A stretch of 64,000 nt of DNA from Paradevosia shaoguanensis (GTDB taxonomy: Bacteria; Pseudomonadota; Alphaproteobacteria; Rhizobiales; Devosiaceae): assembly GCF_016801025.1 (NCBI RefSeq), contig NZ_CP068983.1, positions 4,146,501 to 4,210,500 of the forward strand. Direction: 5' to 3'. Each line of letters begins with the position of its first letter. The stretch's first letter is position 1. Under the pieces are notes generated by a model. The model did no database searches, was not told the DNA's origin, and saw only the letters and a list, made by a program, of their open reading frames with translations. Position numbers and translations under genes: made by a program. This document shows, one piece after another, positions 48,784 to 56,243 of this stretch.

Positions 48784-50703
48784 ATGGCCGCGCCGGTCAT
48801 CCACGTCGTCTTCAAGACCCATCTCGATATCGGTTTCACCGACCACGCCGAAAAAGTCCGCCGCCAGTATCACGAGCGCTTCATCCCGCAGGCGATCGAT
48901 ACGGGCGAGCACTTCTTCCGCGAAAACCCCGACGAGCCCCGCTTCATCTGGACCACCGGCGCCTGGCTGATCTGGGATCACCTCAATTCCCGCAGCCCCG
49001 CCGAGATCGCCCGGCTCGAACAGGCCATCGAGCGCGGCCTCATCACCTGGCACGCCCTGCCCTACACCACCCATAGCGAGTTGATGTCCCCGGCCCTTTT
49101 CCGCGCCGGCCTCTCTTATGCCGCTGAACTCGACAAGCGTTTCGGCCGCCAGACCATCGCCGCCAAGATGACCGACGTTCCCGGCCATACGCTCGGCATC
49201 GTGCCGCTCATGGCGCAGGCGGGGATCCGCTTCCTGCATCTGGGCGTCAACACCGCCTCCCCGCCGCCCGACGTGCCCGATGTCTTCCGCTGGCGCGCGC
49301 CGTCCGGCGAGGAAATCGTGGTCATGTACCAGAAGTCCTACGGCGCCACGCATTTCCCGCAAGGGTTCACCGAAGGCCTGAGCTTCGCCCATACGAGCGA
49401 CAATATCGGCCCGCAAAGCGTGCCGCAGACCAGCGAAGGCCTGCGCGAGATCGCGGCCCACAATCCCGGCGCGACGCTCCGCGCCTCGACCCTCGACGCC
49501 TATGCCGCCCTCCTCTGGGATCGCCGCGCCGAATTCCCCGTGCTCGACGTCGAACTGGGCGACAGCTGGATTCATGGCAGCGCCAGCGACCCCATCAAAT
49601 CCGCCCGCTTCCGCGCCCTCCAGCGCACCTATGACGCCTTTGAATCGGAAGGCCTGACGCCATCGCGCCTCGCCTTCGGGCGCGAACTCGCCATGGTCGC
49701 CGAACATACCTGCGGCGTCGACATCAAGAGCTACCTGCGCGACGACAAGGCCTGGGACCGCCCCGCCTTCGAAGCCGCCCGCAAGACCGACTACCGCTTC
49801 GCCTACACCGAAGCCTCCTGGGCCGAACAGCGCGCCTATCTCGACCGCGCCGTCGATCACCTCGCCCAACCCGACCGCGCCCGCGCCGAAGCGGCACTGG
49901 CCGAACTCGACGTACCCGCCACCGCTGCGCCCACCGGGCACGCCTCGACGCAAACGCTCGCACTCGACGGCTGGAGCCTGGAATTCACGCCCACTGGCGA
50001 TGTCGCCAGCCTCACTGCGCCCTCGGGCACCCGCCTCGAAGGCCTGAACGGCTCGCTCCTCGGCTTCCGCTACGAAAGCTACGACTCGGCCGACATCGCG
50101 CGCCACATGGATACCTACCTTACCCATCGCGCCGAGTGGGCCATTCTCGACCACGACAAGCCCGGTCTGGCGAAGGCCCACACCGCCCGCTCCGCCTCCT
50201 GGCAGCCCACCCTTGCCGGCCGGATCGCCTCCGGCTTCGCCCTGACGTTCCCGCCAGAAGCACACACAGAACTCGGCGCCCCGGCCCGCGTCGACCTTGC
50301 CTTCGCGCCCATCGACCAGAACATCATCGAGCTCACGCTTACCCTGCGTGAAAAGCCCGCCAACCGCATGCCCGAAGCCGGGTTCCTCACCTTCACGCCC
50401 GCCGGCAACGGTTCGTGGGATTTCCTCAAGACCGGCCTCTGGCAACCGGCCAACCGCGTTGCCGCCCATGGCGGCGGTCAGCTCCAGGCCATTTTTGCCG
50501 CCCGCCGCAACGACCTCACCATCACCCCGCTGGACACGCCTCTCGTGGGCCCCGCGGCTACCCCCTTCATGCCCTTCGACCGCAATCCGCCCAATTTCGA
50601 CACCGGGCTCCGCTTCAACCTCCACAACAACAAGTGGGGCACGAATTTCCCCATGTGGTGGGAAGGCGACTTCAAGGCCCGCTTCAGGATCACGCTGGCC
50701 TAG
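48784..50703 (+). CDS. DUF5054 protein, probable remote GH38-type glycosidase
   Basis: 639 residues, no signal peptide. The N-terminus VIHVVFKTHLDIGFTDHAEK resembles the HxHxD zinc-binding start of GH38, and AKMTDVPGHTLGIVPLMAQA (Asp131) lines up by eye with the GH38 nucleophile segment of the mannosidase in this cluster (LPDCFGFSGALPQLLRQ). GAWLIWDHLNSRSPAEIARL also fits the GH38 barrel. The last 240 residues are beta-rich (GWSLEFTPTGDVASLTAP, WWEGDFKARFRI). I recognise the family as DUF5054; no member has an activity known to me. It is transcribed with the LacI regulator. Glycosidase function is an inference. Confidence 0.72.
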   Translation: MAAPVIHVVFKTHLDIGFTDHAEKVRRQYHERFIPQAIDTGEHFFRENPDEPRFIWTTGAWLIWDHLNSRSPAEIARLEQAIERGLITWHALPYTTHSELMSPALFRAGLSYAAELDKRFGRQTIAAKMTDVPGHTLGIVPLMAQAGIRFLHLGVNTASPPPDVPDVFRWRAPSGEEIVVMYQKSYGATHFPQGFTEGLSFAHTSDNIGPQSVPQTSEGLREIAAHNPGATLRASTLDAYAALLWDRRAEFPVLDVELGDSWIHGSASDPIKSARFRALQRTYDAFESEGLTPSRLAFGRELAMVAEHTCGVDIKSYLRDDKAWDRPAFEAARKTDYRFAYTEASWAEQRAYLDRAVDHLAQPDRARAEAALAELDVPATAAPTGHASTQTLALDGWSLEFTPTGDVASLTAPSGTRLEGLNGSLLGFRYESYDSADIARHMDTYLTHRAEWAILDHDKPGLAKAHTARSASWQPTLAGRIASGFALTFPPEAHTELGAPARVDLAFAPIDQNIIELTLTLREKPANRMPEAGFLTFTPAGNGSWDFLKTGLWQPANRVAAHGGGQLQAIFAARRNDLTITPLDTPLVGPAATPFMPFDRNPPNFDTGLRFNLHNNKWGTNFPMWWEGDFKARFRITLA

Positions 50704-50762
50704 AGTCCGCACTCAATTGCGCCGGTAGATGAGGTTGCGATGGCCGCGCCCCAACCACTGAA

Positions 50763-50846
50763 CTTCCCCGGACTTGATCCGGGGCCCATTGCCACCCTCC
50801 ACTCGAGTGGAGGAATCCGTGGGCCCCGGCTCTTCGGCCGGGGACG
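50763..50846. repeat. Compound palindromic repeat (three hairpins)
   Basis: CCCCGGACTTGATCCGGGG (50766-50784), the perfect 18-base palindrome CCTCCACTCGAGTGGAGG (50796-50813) and CCCCGGC-TCTTCG-GCCGGGG (50824-50843), with outer GGGCCC matches. The type CCGGACTTGATCCGG is a dispersed intergenic element in rhizobia. It lies at the right border of the mannoside locus. The remaining bases 50704-51015 show no gene. Confidence 0.8.
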
Positions 50847-51015
50847 TTCAGTGGGTGTGGCACGGCAGACGGACAACGCTTCCGTTGGAATCTGTCGGAT
50901 GGGAGATAAGCGCTCTGGGGGCGCCGGGCTTATTGAGTACGGACCCTAGTCTTCTCGGCTTGGCAGCAGCCCCTCGTGGCGATATCCGTATCAGTGGACT
51001 ACGAGGAGCGCTCCC

Positions 51016-51231
51016 ATGAGCAACATCGTCAAGCTTTCGGATCGCAAGAAGGCGAAGGAACAGCAGGCTAAAAAAGCGGCTGCCGACCAACGCGCCCGCC
51101 AGAACGGCAGCACCGGCGGCTCCACCCGCGCCAAGCTCCCGCTCCTGATTCTCTCGGTCCTCATCGTACTCCTGGGAATTTTCTGGGAGCCGGTATTGCA
51201 TTTCCTCGCCACGCTCCTCGGCCGCGGCTGA
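51016..51231 (+). CDS. Small single-helix membrane protein (71 aa)
   Basis: 71 residues. The basic, Gln/Ala-rich N-terminal half (MSNIVKLSDRKKAKEQQAKK) vaguely resembles DUF4169 proteins; the C-terminal half is one membrane helix (LPLLILSVLIVLLGIFWEPV). AGGAGCGCTCCC precedes the ATG, a good ribosome binding site. It lies 12 bases before the DenV-like gene, so the two are probably one transcript. Function unknown. Confidence 0.7.
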   Translation: MSNIVKLSDRKKAKEQQAKKAAADQRARQNGSTGGSTRAKLPLLILSVLIVLLGIFWEPVLHFLATLLGRG

Positions 51232-51243
51232 CGCCGCGAGGCC

Positions 51244-51648
51244 ATGACCCGCATCAACTGCGTCCCGCCGTCCGAGCTGACGGTCCAGCACCTCGTCGCC
51301 GAGTACCGCGAACTGCCCCGCATCTTCGCGCTCGTCCGCGCCGCCATAGCCCGCGGCGAGCGCCCCGATGACACCCGCAACCCCACCGAATACCGCCTGG
51401 GCTCCGGCCACGTGCGCTTCTTCTACCCGCGCCTGCTCTACCTGGCGCGGCGCCAGGCCAGCCTCATCGCAGAGATGCAGTCCCGCGGCTACCGCCCCGC
51501 CTTCACCGATCCTGCAGTCCTCCTCGCCGGCATCCCGCCCGAATGGTGCAACGACTGGCAGCCGACGCCCGAAGCCCAGGCCACCAACCGCGCCCGTATT
51601 TCCGAACGCCTCGCCACAAGTGCAGACGCCGTTAAGAAGACTGTCTAG
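51244..51648 (+). CDS. Pyrimidine-dimer DNA glycosylase, T4 endonuclease V (DenV) family
   Basis: Repairs UV cyclobutane dimers by base removal and strand cleavage. 134 residues, near the 138 of phage T4 DenV. Starts MTRINCVPPSELTVQHLVAE then YRELPRIF, aligning closely with DenV. All key residues are in place: Thr2, the nucleophile after Met removal, Arg22, catalytic Glu23, Arg26 and His16. LGSGHVRFFYPRLLYLARRQ matches the helix that contacts DNA. This family is patchy in bacteria and is best known from phage and chlorella virus, so horizontal origin is possible. It is 12 bases after a small membrane protein gene and 69 before tRNA-Cys. Confidence 0.93.
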   Translation: MTRINCVPPSELTVQHLVAEYRELPRIFALVRAAIARGERPDDTRNPTEYRLGSGHVRFFYPRLLYLARRQASLIAEMQSRGYRPAFTDPAVLLAGIPPEWCNDWQPTPEAQATNRARISERLATSADAVKKTV

Positions 51649-51676
51649 AAAATCACCCTCGGGGGAGCATCTGGGC

Positions 51677-51705
51677 TTGCATAAGCCTTTACGGCCCCGT
51701 AGATA
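51677..51705 (+). promoter_or_regulatory. Predicted promoter of tRNA-Cys
   Basis: TTGCAT (51677-51682), a 17-base spacer and TAGATA (51700-51705). Initiation would fall a few bases before the mature tRNA 5' end. Confidence 0.5.
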
Positions 51706-51717
51706 CTCCCGCCGTGA

Positions 51718-51791
51718 GGCCACGTGGCGGAGTGGTGACGCAGCGGATTGCAAATCCGCGTACCCCGGTTCAATTCCGGGCGTGGCCTCCA
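51718..51791 (+). tRNA. tRNA-Cys (anticodon GCA)
   Basis: Complete cloverleaf: acceptor GGCCACG (51718-51724) pairs with CGTGGCC (51781-51787); anticodon loop TTGCAAA inside GGAT/ATCC; T-arm CCCCGGTTCAATTCCGGG; discriminator U (unlike the usual A or G positions in some tRNAs but normal for tRNA-Cys) and encoded CCA. Confidence 0.95.
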
Positions 51792-51858
51792 GCTTTCCCT
51801 AAGATGCAGAGAGTTCGCCGTCGCGCTTGGCGCTGCGCGATCAGCTATGCTCGAAAGA

Positions 51859-51883
51859 ACAGAGGCGCCCAAGGCGCCCCTGT
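51859..51883 (-). terminator. Terminator of the minus-strand microprotein unit
   Basis: Stem ACAGAGGCGCC / GGCGCCCCTGT with one mismatch and a short loop, followed on the minus strand by TCTTTCG. It begins 7 bases beyond the stop codon of the 26-residue gene. Confidence 0.55.
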
Positions 51884-51889
51884 TGCCGT

Positions 51890-51970
51890 TTATCGGTGAA
51901 TGAAGAGCAGGATGATGATGATCAGCCAGATGGGCACGCCCAGGAGCCAGAGACCTAGTGCTCGGAACAT
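51890..51970 (-). CDS. 26-residue membrane microprotein
   Basis: MFRALGLWLLGVPIWLIIII plus six more residues ending HR. A very strong ribosome binding site (AAGGAGGAGA) precedes the ATG by 7 bases. It is almost entirely one membrane helix. It lies 18 bases after the stop of the multi-pass membrane protein gene, whose other flank carries a second microprotein. I believe similar tiny proteins occur in many rhizobia. Function unknown. Confidence 0.75.
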   Translation of the reverse strand: MFRALGLWLLGVPIWLIIIILLFIHR

Positions 51971-51988
51971 GGCGATTCTCCTCCTTGC

Positions 51989-52924
51989 TCAGTAACGACG
52001 GAAGACATCGGTGAACACCGTGCCTTCGTCCCGGTGCCGCCCACCCATCGAGGCGGCCCAATAGGCGCCCGCCGCCGCCACTAGAAACGACGCAGCGGTA
52101 AGAAATGCTGCAAGCACCGAGGTCTTGCGGGCGGTCTCGGCGACCGCTGCCGCCTGGTCCTTGGCCGCCTGTACATTGGCCAGCACCTGGTCGACCCGGG
52201 CCTGCGCATCGGCCTCCGGCATGCCCGTCGTCCCGGCTACAACCTGGGCCAGGTAGGCCTTGTCCTCGTCGCTCATCGACCCGGCAGCAGCCGATTGCGC
52301 CAGGATGCGCGCCGCCTCACCGCGGGCATCGGCAATATTGACTGCCGTTCCCACCGCGGCCGGCGGCGTCGGACTGGCCGCGGCTCCCGCCGCCGCTCCG
52401 CCGGCAGGCGCAACCGGCCGGAACAAGGCGTCCGTGAAATAAGCCGTCGCATTGTCCGCAGCACCGCCCGCCACATTCGACGCCGCATCAGTTACGGTGG
52501 CCACCGCCGACCCCACTGTATTGGCCGCGGCGCCGAGCCCCGACAGCGTCACGATCACCGCGACGATCGTCGCGCCGGCCCAGACCAGAAGGCCGTGCGC
52601 CCCGTCACGGACATCCGATTCATGCTCGGTCGCATCATGCAGCCGCTTGCGCATGCGCCCGGTGAGATAGCCGCCGGCCATCGCGCACGAGACCTCGACC
52701 CAAAGCAGCCAGGTCCCGGCCGCGATCGCCACCCAGATCGGCGAGACGTCCGGCGCCGCCGAAAAATTGATCAGCGATAGCCCGATTGCCGACCCGAACG
52801 TCAACATGACCAGCCCGAGCGCCACCGCCAGCACGATGCCGCCGAATATCGCGGGCCAATCGACGTAGGAATCCTTCGTGCCCGCCGCCGGGGCCACTTC
52901 GATGATTTCTGTTTCCAATGCCAT
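51989..52924 (-). CDS. Conserved multi-pass membrane protein of unknown function
   Basis: 311 residues. After a short N-terminus, YVDWPAIFGGIVLAVALGLV and the following segments give three to four membrane helices, with GGYLTGRMRKRLHDATEHES between the second and third. A long Ala-rich region then resembles a coiled periplasmic or cytoplasmic part (AAGSMSDEDKAYLAQVVAGT), and a final helix leads to MGGRHRDEGTVFTDVFRRY. The YVDWPAIFGGIV opening recurs in rhizobial membrane proteins of unknown role. A strong GAGGAGGT site precedes the ATG at 52924. Flanked by two microproteins, likely one operon. Confidence 0.75.
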   Translation of the reverse strand: MALETEIIEVAPAAGTKDSYVDWPAIFGGIVLAVALGLVMLTFGSAIGLSLINFSAAPDVSPIWVAIAAGTWLLWVEVSCAMAGGYLTGRMRKRLHDATEHESDVRDGAHGLLVWAGATIVAVIVTLSGLGAAANTVGSAVATVTDAASNVAGGAADNATAYFTDALFRPVAPAGGAAAGAAASPTPPAAVGTAVNIADARGEAARILAQSAAAGSMSDEDKAYLAQVVAGTTGMPEADAQARVDQVLANVQAAKDQAAAVAETARKTSVLAAFLTAASFLVAAAGAYWAASMGGRHRDEGTVFTDVFRRY

Positions 52925-52948
52925 GTAAACCTCCTCTTCCCGGCTCAT

Positions 52949-53023
52949 TCAGCGCAGACCGAAGAAGGAGAGGATGGCCATGATGACTACGACGAGCCCG
53001 ACCAGATAGATGATGCCGTTCAT
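52949..53023 (-). CDS. 24-residue membrane microprotein
   Basis: MNGIIYLVGLVVVIMAILSF followed by FGLR: a single membrane helix. AAAAGGG lies nine bases before the ATG. An ATG five bases upstream is in another frame and stops at once, so the start at 53023 is clear. It ends 24 bases before the multi-pass protein gene. I recall near-identical short proteins in other Hyphomicrobiales, usually in stress-related clusters. Confidence 0.75.
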   Translation of the reverse strand: MNGIIYLVGLVVVIMAILSFFGLR

Positions 53024-53174
53024 TTCATTCTGCCCTTTTCTTGACGCAGGTACGGCAGGTCAACAAAGCGGGCTGGCTTAGGTTCCAGCATCACGGTTGG
53101 ATTGTCGGGCCGGAAGACTCACGCATCGACTCGCGACGCCCTATATTTCCTCCGCAGTTCTCACAGAGGAAAAA

Positions 53175-53651
53175 ATGCGCTTCGCTGGCAATGTGATCTG
53201 GTTCGTCCTGGGTGGTTTCGTTACGGGTCTGATCTGGCTCGTGGGCGCGGCCGTCTTTGCCTTGACCATCATCGGCCTGCCCCTCACGCGCGCCGCGCTC
53301 GAAATGGTCAAGATGTCCGCCTTCCCCTTCGGCAAGGAAGTCGTTCACGTCCGCGAACTGGACAATCGCGGCCTCGATGCCACCACGGCGTTCACCGGCA
53401 CGGTCGGCTTCATCTTCAACGTCCTCTGGGCGTTGACCTTCGGCCTCGCACTCTTTTTCAGTTACCTCGTAGCGGGCGTTCTCTGCTGCCTCACCATCAT
53501 CGGCATTCCGTTCGGCCTGCAGGCGTTCAAGCTCGCCGGCCTTTCACTCTGGCCGGTCGGCCGTCGCGTCGTTCCGATCGAAGTCGCACGGGCCGCTCGC
53601 GAGGCGAATGCCCAGGAGCGGCTCGCGCACTATCGCGGACAGGCCGTCTAG
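53175..53651 (+). CDS. YccF-domain inner-membrane protein
   Basis: 158 residues in the inner membrane; role unknown. Clear likeness to E. coli YccF: NVIWFVLGGFVTGLIWLVGA, GLPLTRAALEMVKMSAFPFG, VVHVRELD, then CLTIIGIPFGLQAFKLA and LSLWPVGRRVV, with a REANA motif near the end. Four membrane segments. AGAGGAAAAA before the ATG supports the start. Convergent with the periplasmic gene downstream. Confidence 0.87.
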   Translation: MRFAGNVIWFVLGGFVTGLIWLVGAAVFALTIIGLPLTRAALEMVKMSAFPFGKEVVHVRELDNRGLDATTAFTGTVGFIFNVLWALTFGLALFFSYLVAGVLCCLTIIGIPFGLQAFKLAGLSLWPVGRRVVPIEVARAAREANAQERLAHYRGQAV

Positions 53652-53663
53652 CGCGGCAACTGC

Positions 53664-54122
53664 CTACTTCTTGCGATCGTCCACATAGACGCGCAGGCTG
53701 CCGTCATCGTTCTTGGCGACGGCCACCACCTGGTCAGGTGTCACGCCTACTTCCTGGAGTTTGGCAGTCAGCGCCGCATTGGCGGCAACGGCCGTGCGCA
53801 ATTCCGCAACTGCGGCCTGGTTTTCGGTGATCGCGGTGTCGACGTCGGCACCATCGTGCTCCGTGTCGCCCTGCAGCGCCGATAGCTGCACGACCGTCAC
53901 GTCTGCGCCGGAACTACCCGAAATATCGGCAACTGCTGCACCCGCCTTGATGGCATCGAGGACGCGTGCATAGCTTTCCTCAACCTGCGTTGGCGCGGTT
54001 ACTGCAGGCGCCTGCCCTTCGGCTTGCGGCTGGGCTGCGGGCGCGTCCTGTGCGATTGCCGGAAAAGTCGCCATTCCGAGAATGACGACGGCGCCGGTGG
54101 CGAAGCTGATGCTCTTTTTCAT
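53664..54122 (-). CDS. Exported protein of unknown function (152 aa)
   Basis: Signal peptide MKKSISFATGAVVILGMATF to AIAQ, then an acidic, Ala/Val-rich mature part (VEESYARVLDAIKAGAAVAD, LRTAVAANAALTAKLQEVGV) ending in YVDDRKK. The helical pattern suggests a small soluble periplasmic protein. GGAGAGCCACG before the ATG is a good start signal. I do not recognise a family. Downstream of the second GST gene on the same strand. Confidence 0.7.
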   Translation of the reverse strand: MKKSISFATGAVVILGMATFPAIAQDAPAAQPQAEGQAPAVTAPTQVEESYARVLDAIKAGAAVADISGSSGADVTVVQLSALQGDTEHDGADVDTAITENQAAVAELRTAVAANAALTAKLQEVGVTPDQVVAVAKNDDGSLRVYVDDRKK

Positions 54123-54201
54123 CGTGGCTCTCCTTTGCTTTCCAGAGGGCCAACGAAGCTCTGCGCCAAGAGTTTCCCGAAAGGACTTCACAATCGGGAA
54201 G

Positions 54202-54229
54202 GCGCCCTCCCGCTGACGCGGGAAGGCGC
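54202..54229. terminator. Strong hairpin after the second GST gene
   Basis: GCGCCCTCCCGC / GCGGGAAGGCGC with one mismatch and a 4-base loop, 10 bases beyond the GST stop. No T-run on the minus strand, so it may stop transcription only weakly or protect mRNA ends. Confidence 0.45.
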
Positions 54230-54239
54230 AGGGTCCAGG

Positions 54240-54839
54240 TCAGGCGAGACCTTCTTCCGAAAGCGCCTTCTGCACGGCCGGACGAGCCGAGACGGCAGCG
54301 AACCAGCGCGACACATTGGCCGGAAGCGCAACGCCGGTAAAGCCGGCCCAACGCAGCACGGTGTAGAGATAGGCGTCGGCCGCCGAGAAGATGTCGCCAA
54401 GCAGGTAGGTCTTGTCGGCAATCTGCCCGTCGACATAGGCCAGCCGCTTTTCGAGCAGTGCCTTGTTGTTCGACTTCATGGCGTCGGTGCTGTCCGGCTT
54501 GAAGAACACGCCGAAATTCTTGTGCAGCTCGGTCGAGATGAAAGCCAGCCATTGCTGCGCCTTGTAGCGCTCGATGCTGCCCGCAGCCGGCATCAAGCCG
54601 GATTGCGGCTGCTTGTCGGCGAGGTACTGCACCACCACCGAAGCCTCGGTCAGCACATCGCCCTCGGCAATGGCCAGGGCCGGGACGTAGCCATTGGGGC
54701 TGACCGCGAAATAATCGCCGCCGTCCGCGGTCTTCTTGTTGGCCAGGTCGACCTGCTCGAGCGCCACGGGAAGGCCGGCTTCGTTGACAACGATATGCGC
54801 CGCCAGCGAACATGCGCCCGGCTTGTAGTAAAGTTTCAT
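54240..54839 (-). CDS. Glutathione S-transferase, beta class (GstA-like)
   Basis: 199 residues, cytosolic. Starts MKLYYKPGACSLAAHIVVNE with the Cys10 used by beta-class GSTs for glutathione. Seen further: SPNGYVPAL, then EGDVLTEASVVVQYLAD, and the C-terminal LGDIFSAADAYLYTVLRW with the conserved Asp. Gene stands alone between a hypothetical gene and BenE (divergent). Physiological substrate unknown; not related closely to the GST at 4355. Confidence 0.9.
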   Translation of the reverse strand: MKLYYKPGACSLAAHIVVNEAGLPVALEQVDLANKKTADGGDYFAVSPNGYVPALAIAEGDVLTEASVVVQYLADKQPQSGLMPAAGSIERYKAQQWLAFISTELHKNFGVFFKPDSTDAMKSNNKALLEKRLAYVDGQIADKTYLLGDIFSAADAYLYTVLRWAGFTGVALPANVSRWFAAVSARPAVQKALSEEGLA

Positions 54840-55042
54840 AGAGGAATGGACTCCAGGTAGTTCAAAGCCCTGGTTTCAGGGTCGCCCGGCTGTCTCATGG
54901 CCGCGCGGTCGCCGCAAGCCCAACCTTAGACGCGCCCCATAACAAAGCCTCGATCACCGAAACCGGTTGAAGCGGCGCAGAATCCCGGCCAACACTACAC
55001 GCCCGCCAGATTTTCCTGCTCCTGCCGTCGTCCGGAGATCCC

Positions 55043-56242
55043 ATGTCCGCCCTAGAGGATACTGACCCCGCGCAATCGCGCCCTTCCCGTGCCTGGTATG
55101 TCCAGCCGGTGATCGCCGGTCTCCTGGCCTCGGTGGTCGGCTATGCCAGCACCTTCACGCTTGTGCTCGCGGGCCTCACGGCAGTGGGCGCCACCCCGCA
55201 GCAGGCCGGCTCCGGGCTCTTCGCAGTCTGCATCGCCCTGGGTATCCTCAACATTTCCATTGCCTGGAAAACACGCATTCCGGTCTCCATCGCATGGTCC
55301 ACGCCCGGCGTTGCCTTCCTGGCCACGGTCGGCGGAGTCGAGGGTGGTTTTCCGGCCGTCGTCGGCGGCTTCATCGTCGCTGCCGCGCTGATCGTCCTCG
55401 CCGGCATCTGGAAGCCATTCTCCCGCGCCGTCTCGGCAATCCCCGCTCCGATCGCCAACGGCATGCTGGCCGGCATCCTGCTCACGCTCTGCCTCGCCCC
55501 TCTTCACGCCCTCGAGGCCATACCGCAGCTGACGCTGCCGATACTGGCCGCCTGGGTCGTTGGCCTCGCCTTCCTGCGCCGCTACGCAGTACCCATCGCA
55601 GTCGCCGTCGCCTTCGTAATCCTGGCGTTCAACACCCACCTCGAGGGCGCCAGCATGGCAACAGCCCTGCCCTCACTCACCTTCATCATGCCGGCCTTCA
55701 CCTTCGATGGCCTCGTCCGCGTGGCGATTCCGCTCTTCATCGTCACCATGGCCTCGCAGAATCTCCCCGGCCTCGCCGTGATGAAAGCCAATGGCTACGA
55801 CCTCTCGCCCGGCCCGTCCTTCACCGTCACGGGTCTCGCCAGTGCCGTCATCGCCCTCTTCGGCGCCCATACGGTGAACCTCGCTGCCATCACAGCCGCG
55901 CTTTGCGCCGGCCCGGAAGCGCATCCCGATCCCACCAAACGCTGGGTCGCTCCCATTGCAGCCGGTATCGGCTATCTGGCCTTTGCCCTCCTGGCCGGTC
56001 TCGCCGCCGCCCTCATCGCCGCCTCGCCGCAGGTCCTGATCCAGGCCGTCGCCGGCCTTGCCCTCATGTCCAGCCTCGCGCAGGCGCTATCGGGCGCACT
56101 CGCCCATGATGAAGACCGGCTGCCCGCCATCGTCACCTTCGTCACCGCGGCGTCGGGCGTTACCCTCTTCGGCATCGGCGCGGCCTTCTGGGGAATCGTG
56201 GCCGGCATCCTGCTCAGCCTCGTCTTTCGGTTCCGGCGCTGA
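55043..56242 (+). CDS. BenE-family transporter (benzoate/H+ symporter-like)
   Basis: Inner-membrane importer, 399 residues, about 12 membrane segments. Family marks: WYVQPVIAGLLASVVGYAST, IPVSIAWSTPGVAFLATVGG, AIPAPIANGMLAGILL, and VTMASQNLPGLAVMKANGY near the middle. There is no benzoate catabolic gene beside it, so the actual substrate may be another aromatic acid or something else. It ends one base before the mobA start (TGACATG), so mobA is almost surely co-transcribed. Confidence 0.88.
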   Translation: MSALEDTDPAQSRPSRAWYVQPVIAGLLASVVGYASTFTLVLAGLTAVGATPQQAGSGLFAVCIALGILNISIAWKTRIPVSIAWSTPGVAFLATVGGVEGGFPAVVGGFIVAAALIVLAGIWKPFSRAVSAIPAPIANGMLAGILLTLCLAPLHALEAIPQLTLPILAAWVVGLAFLRRYAVPIAVAVAFVILAFNTHLEGASMATALPSLTFIMPAFTFDGLVRVAIPLFIVTMASQNLPGLAVMKANGYDLSPGPSFTVTGLASAVIALFGAHTVNLAAITAALCAGPEAHPDPTKRWVAPIAAGIGYLAFALLAGLAAALIAASPQVLIQAVAGLALMSSLAQALSGALAHDEDRLPAIVTFVTAASGVTLFGIGAAFWGIVAGILLSLVFRFRR

Positions 56243-56243
56243 C

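Noticed and set aside
51645-52061. Minus-strand frame of 138 codons across tRNA-Cys
   Set aside because: It runs antisense through the tRNA and through the 26-residue microprotein gene in another frame, with no homology.
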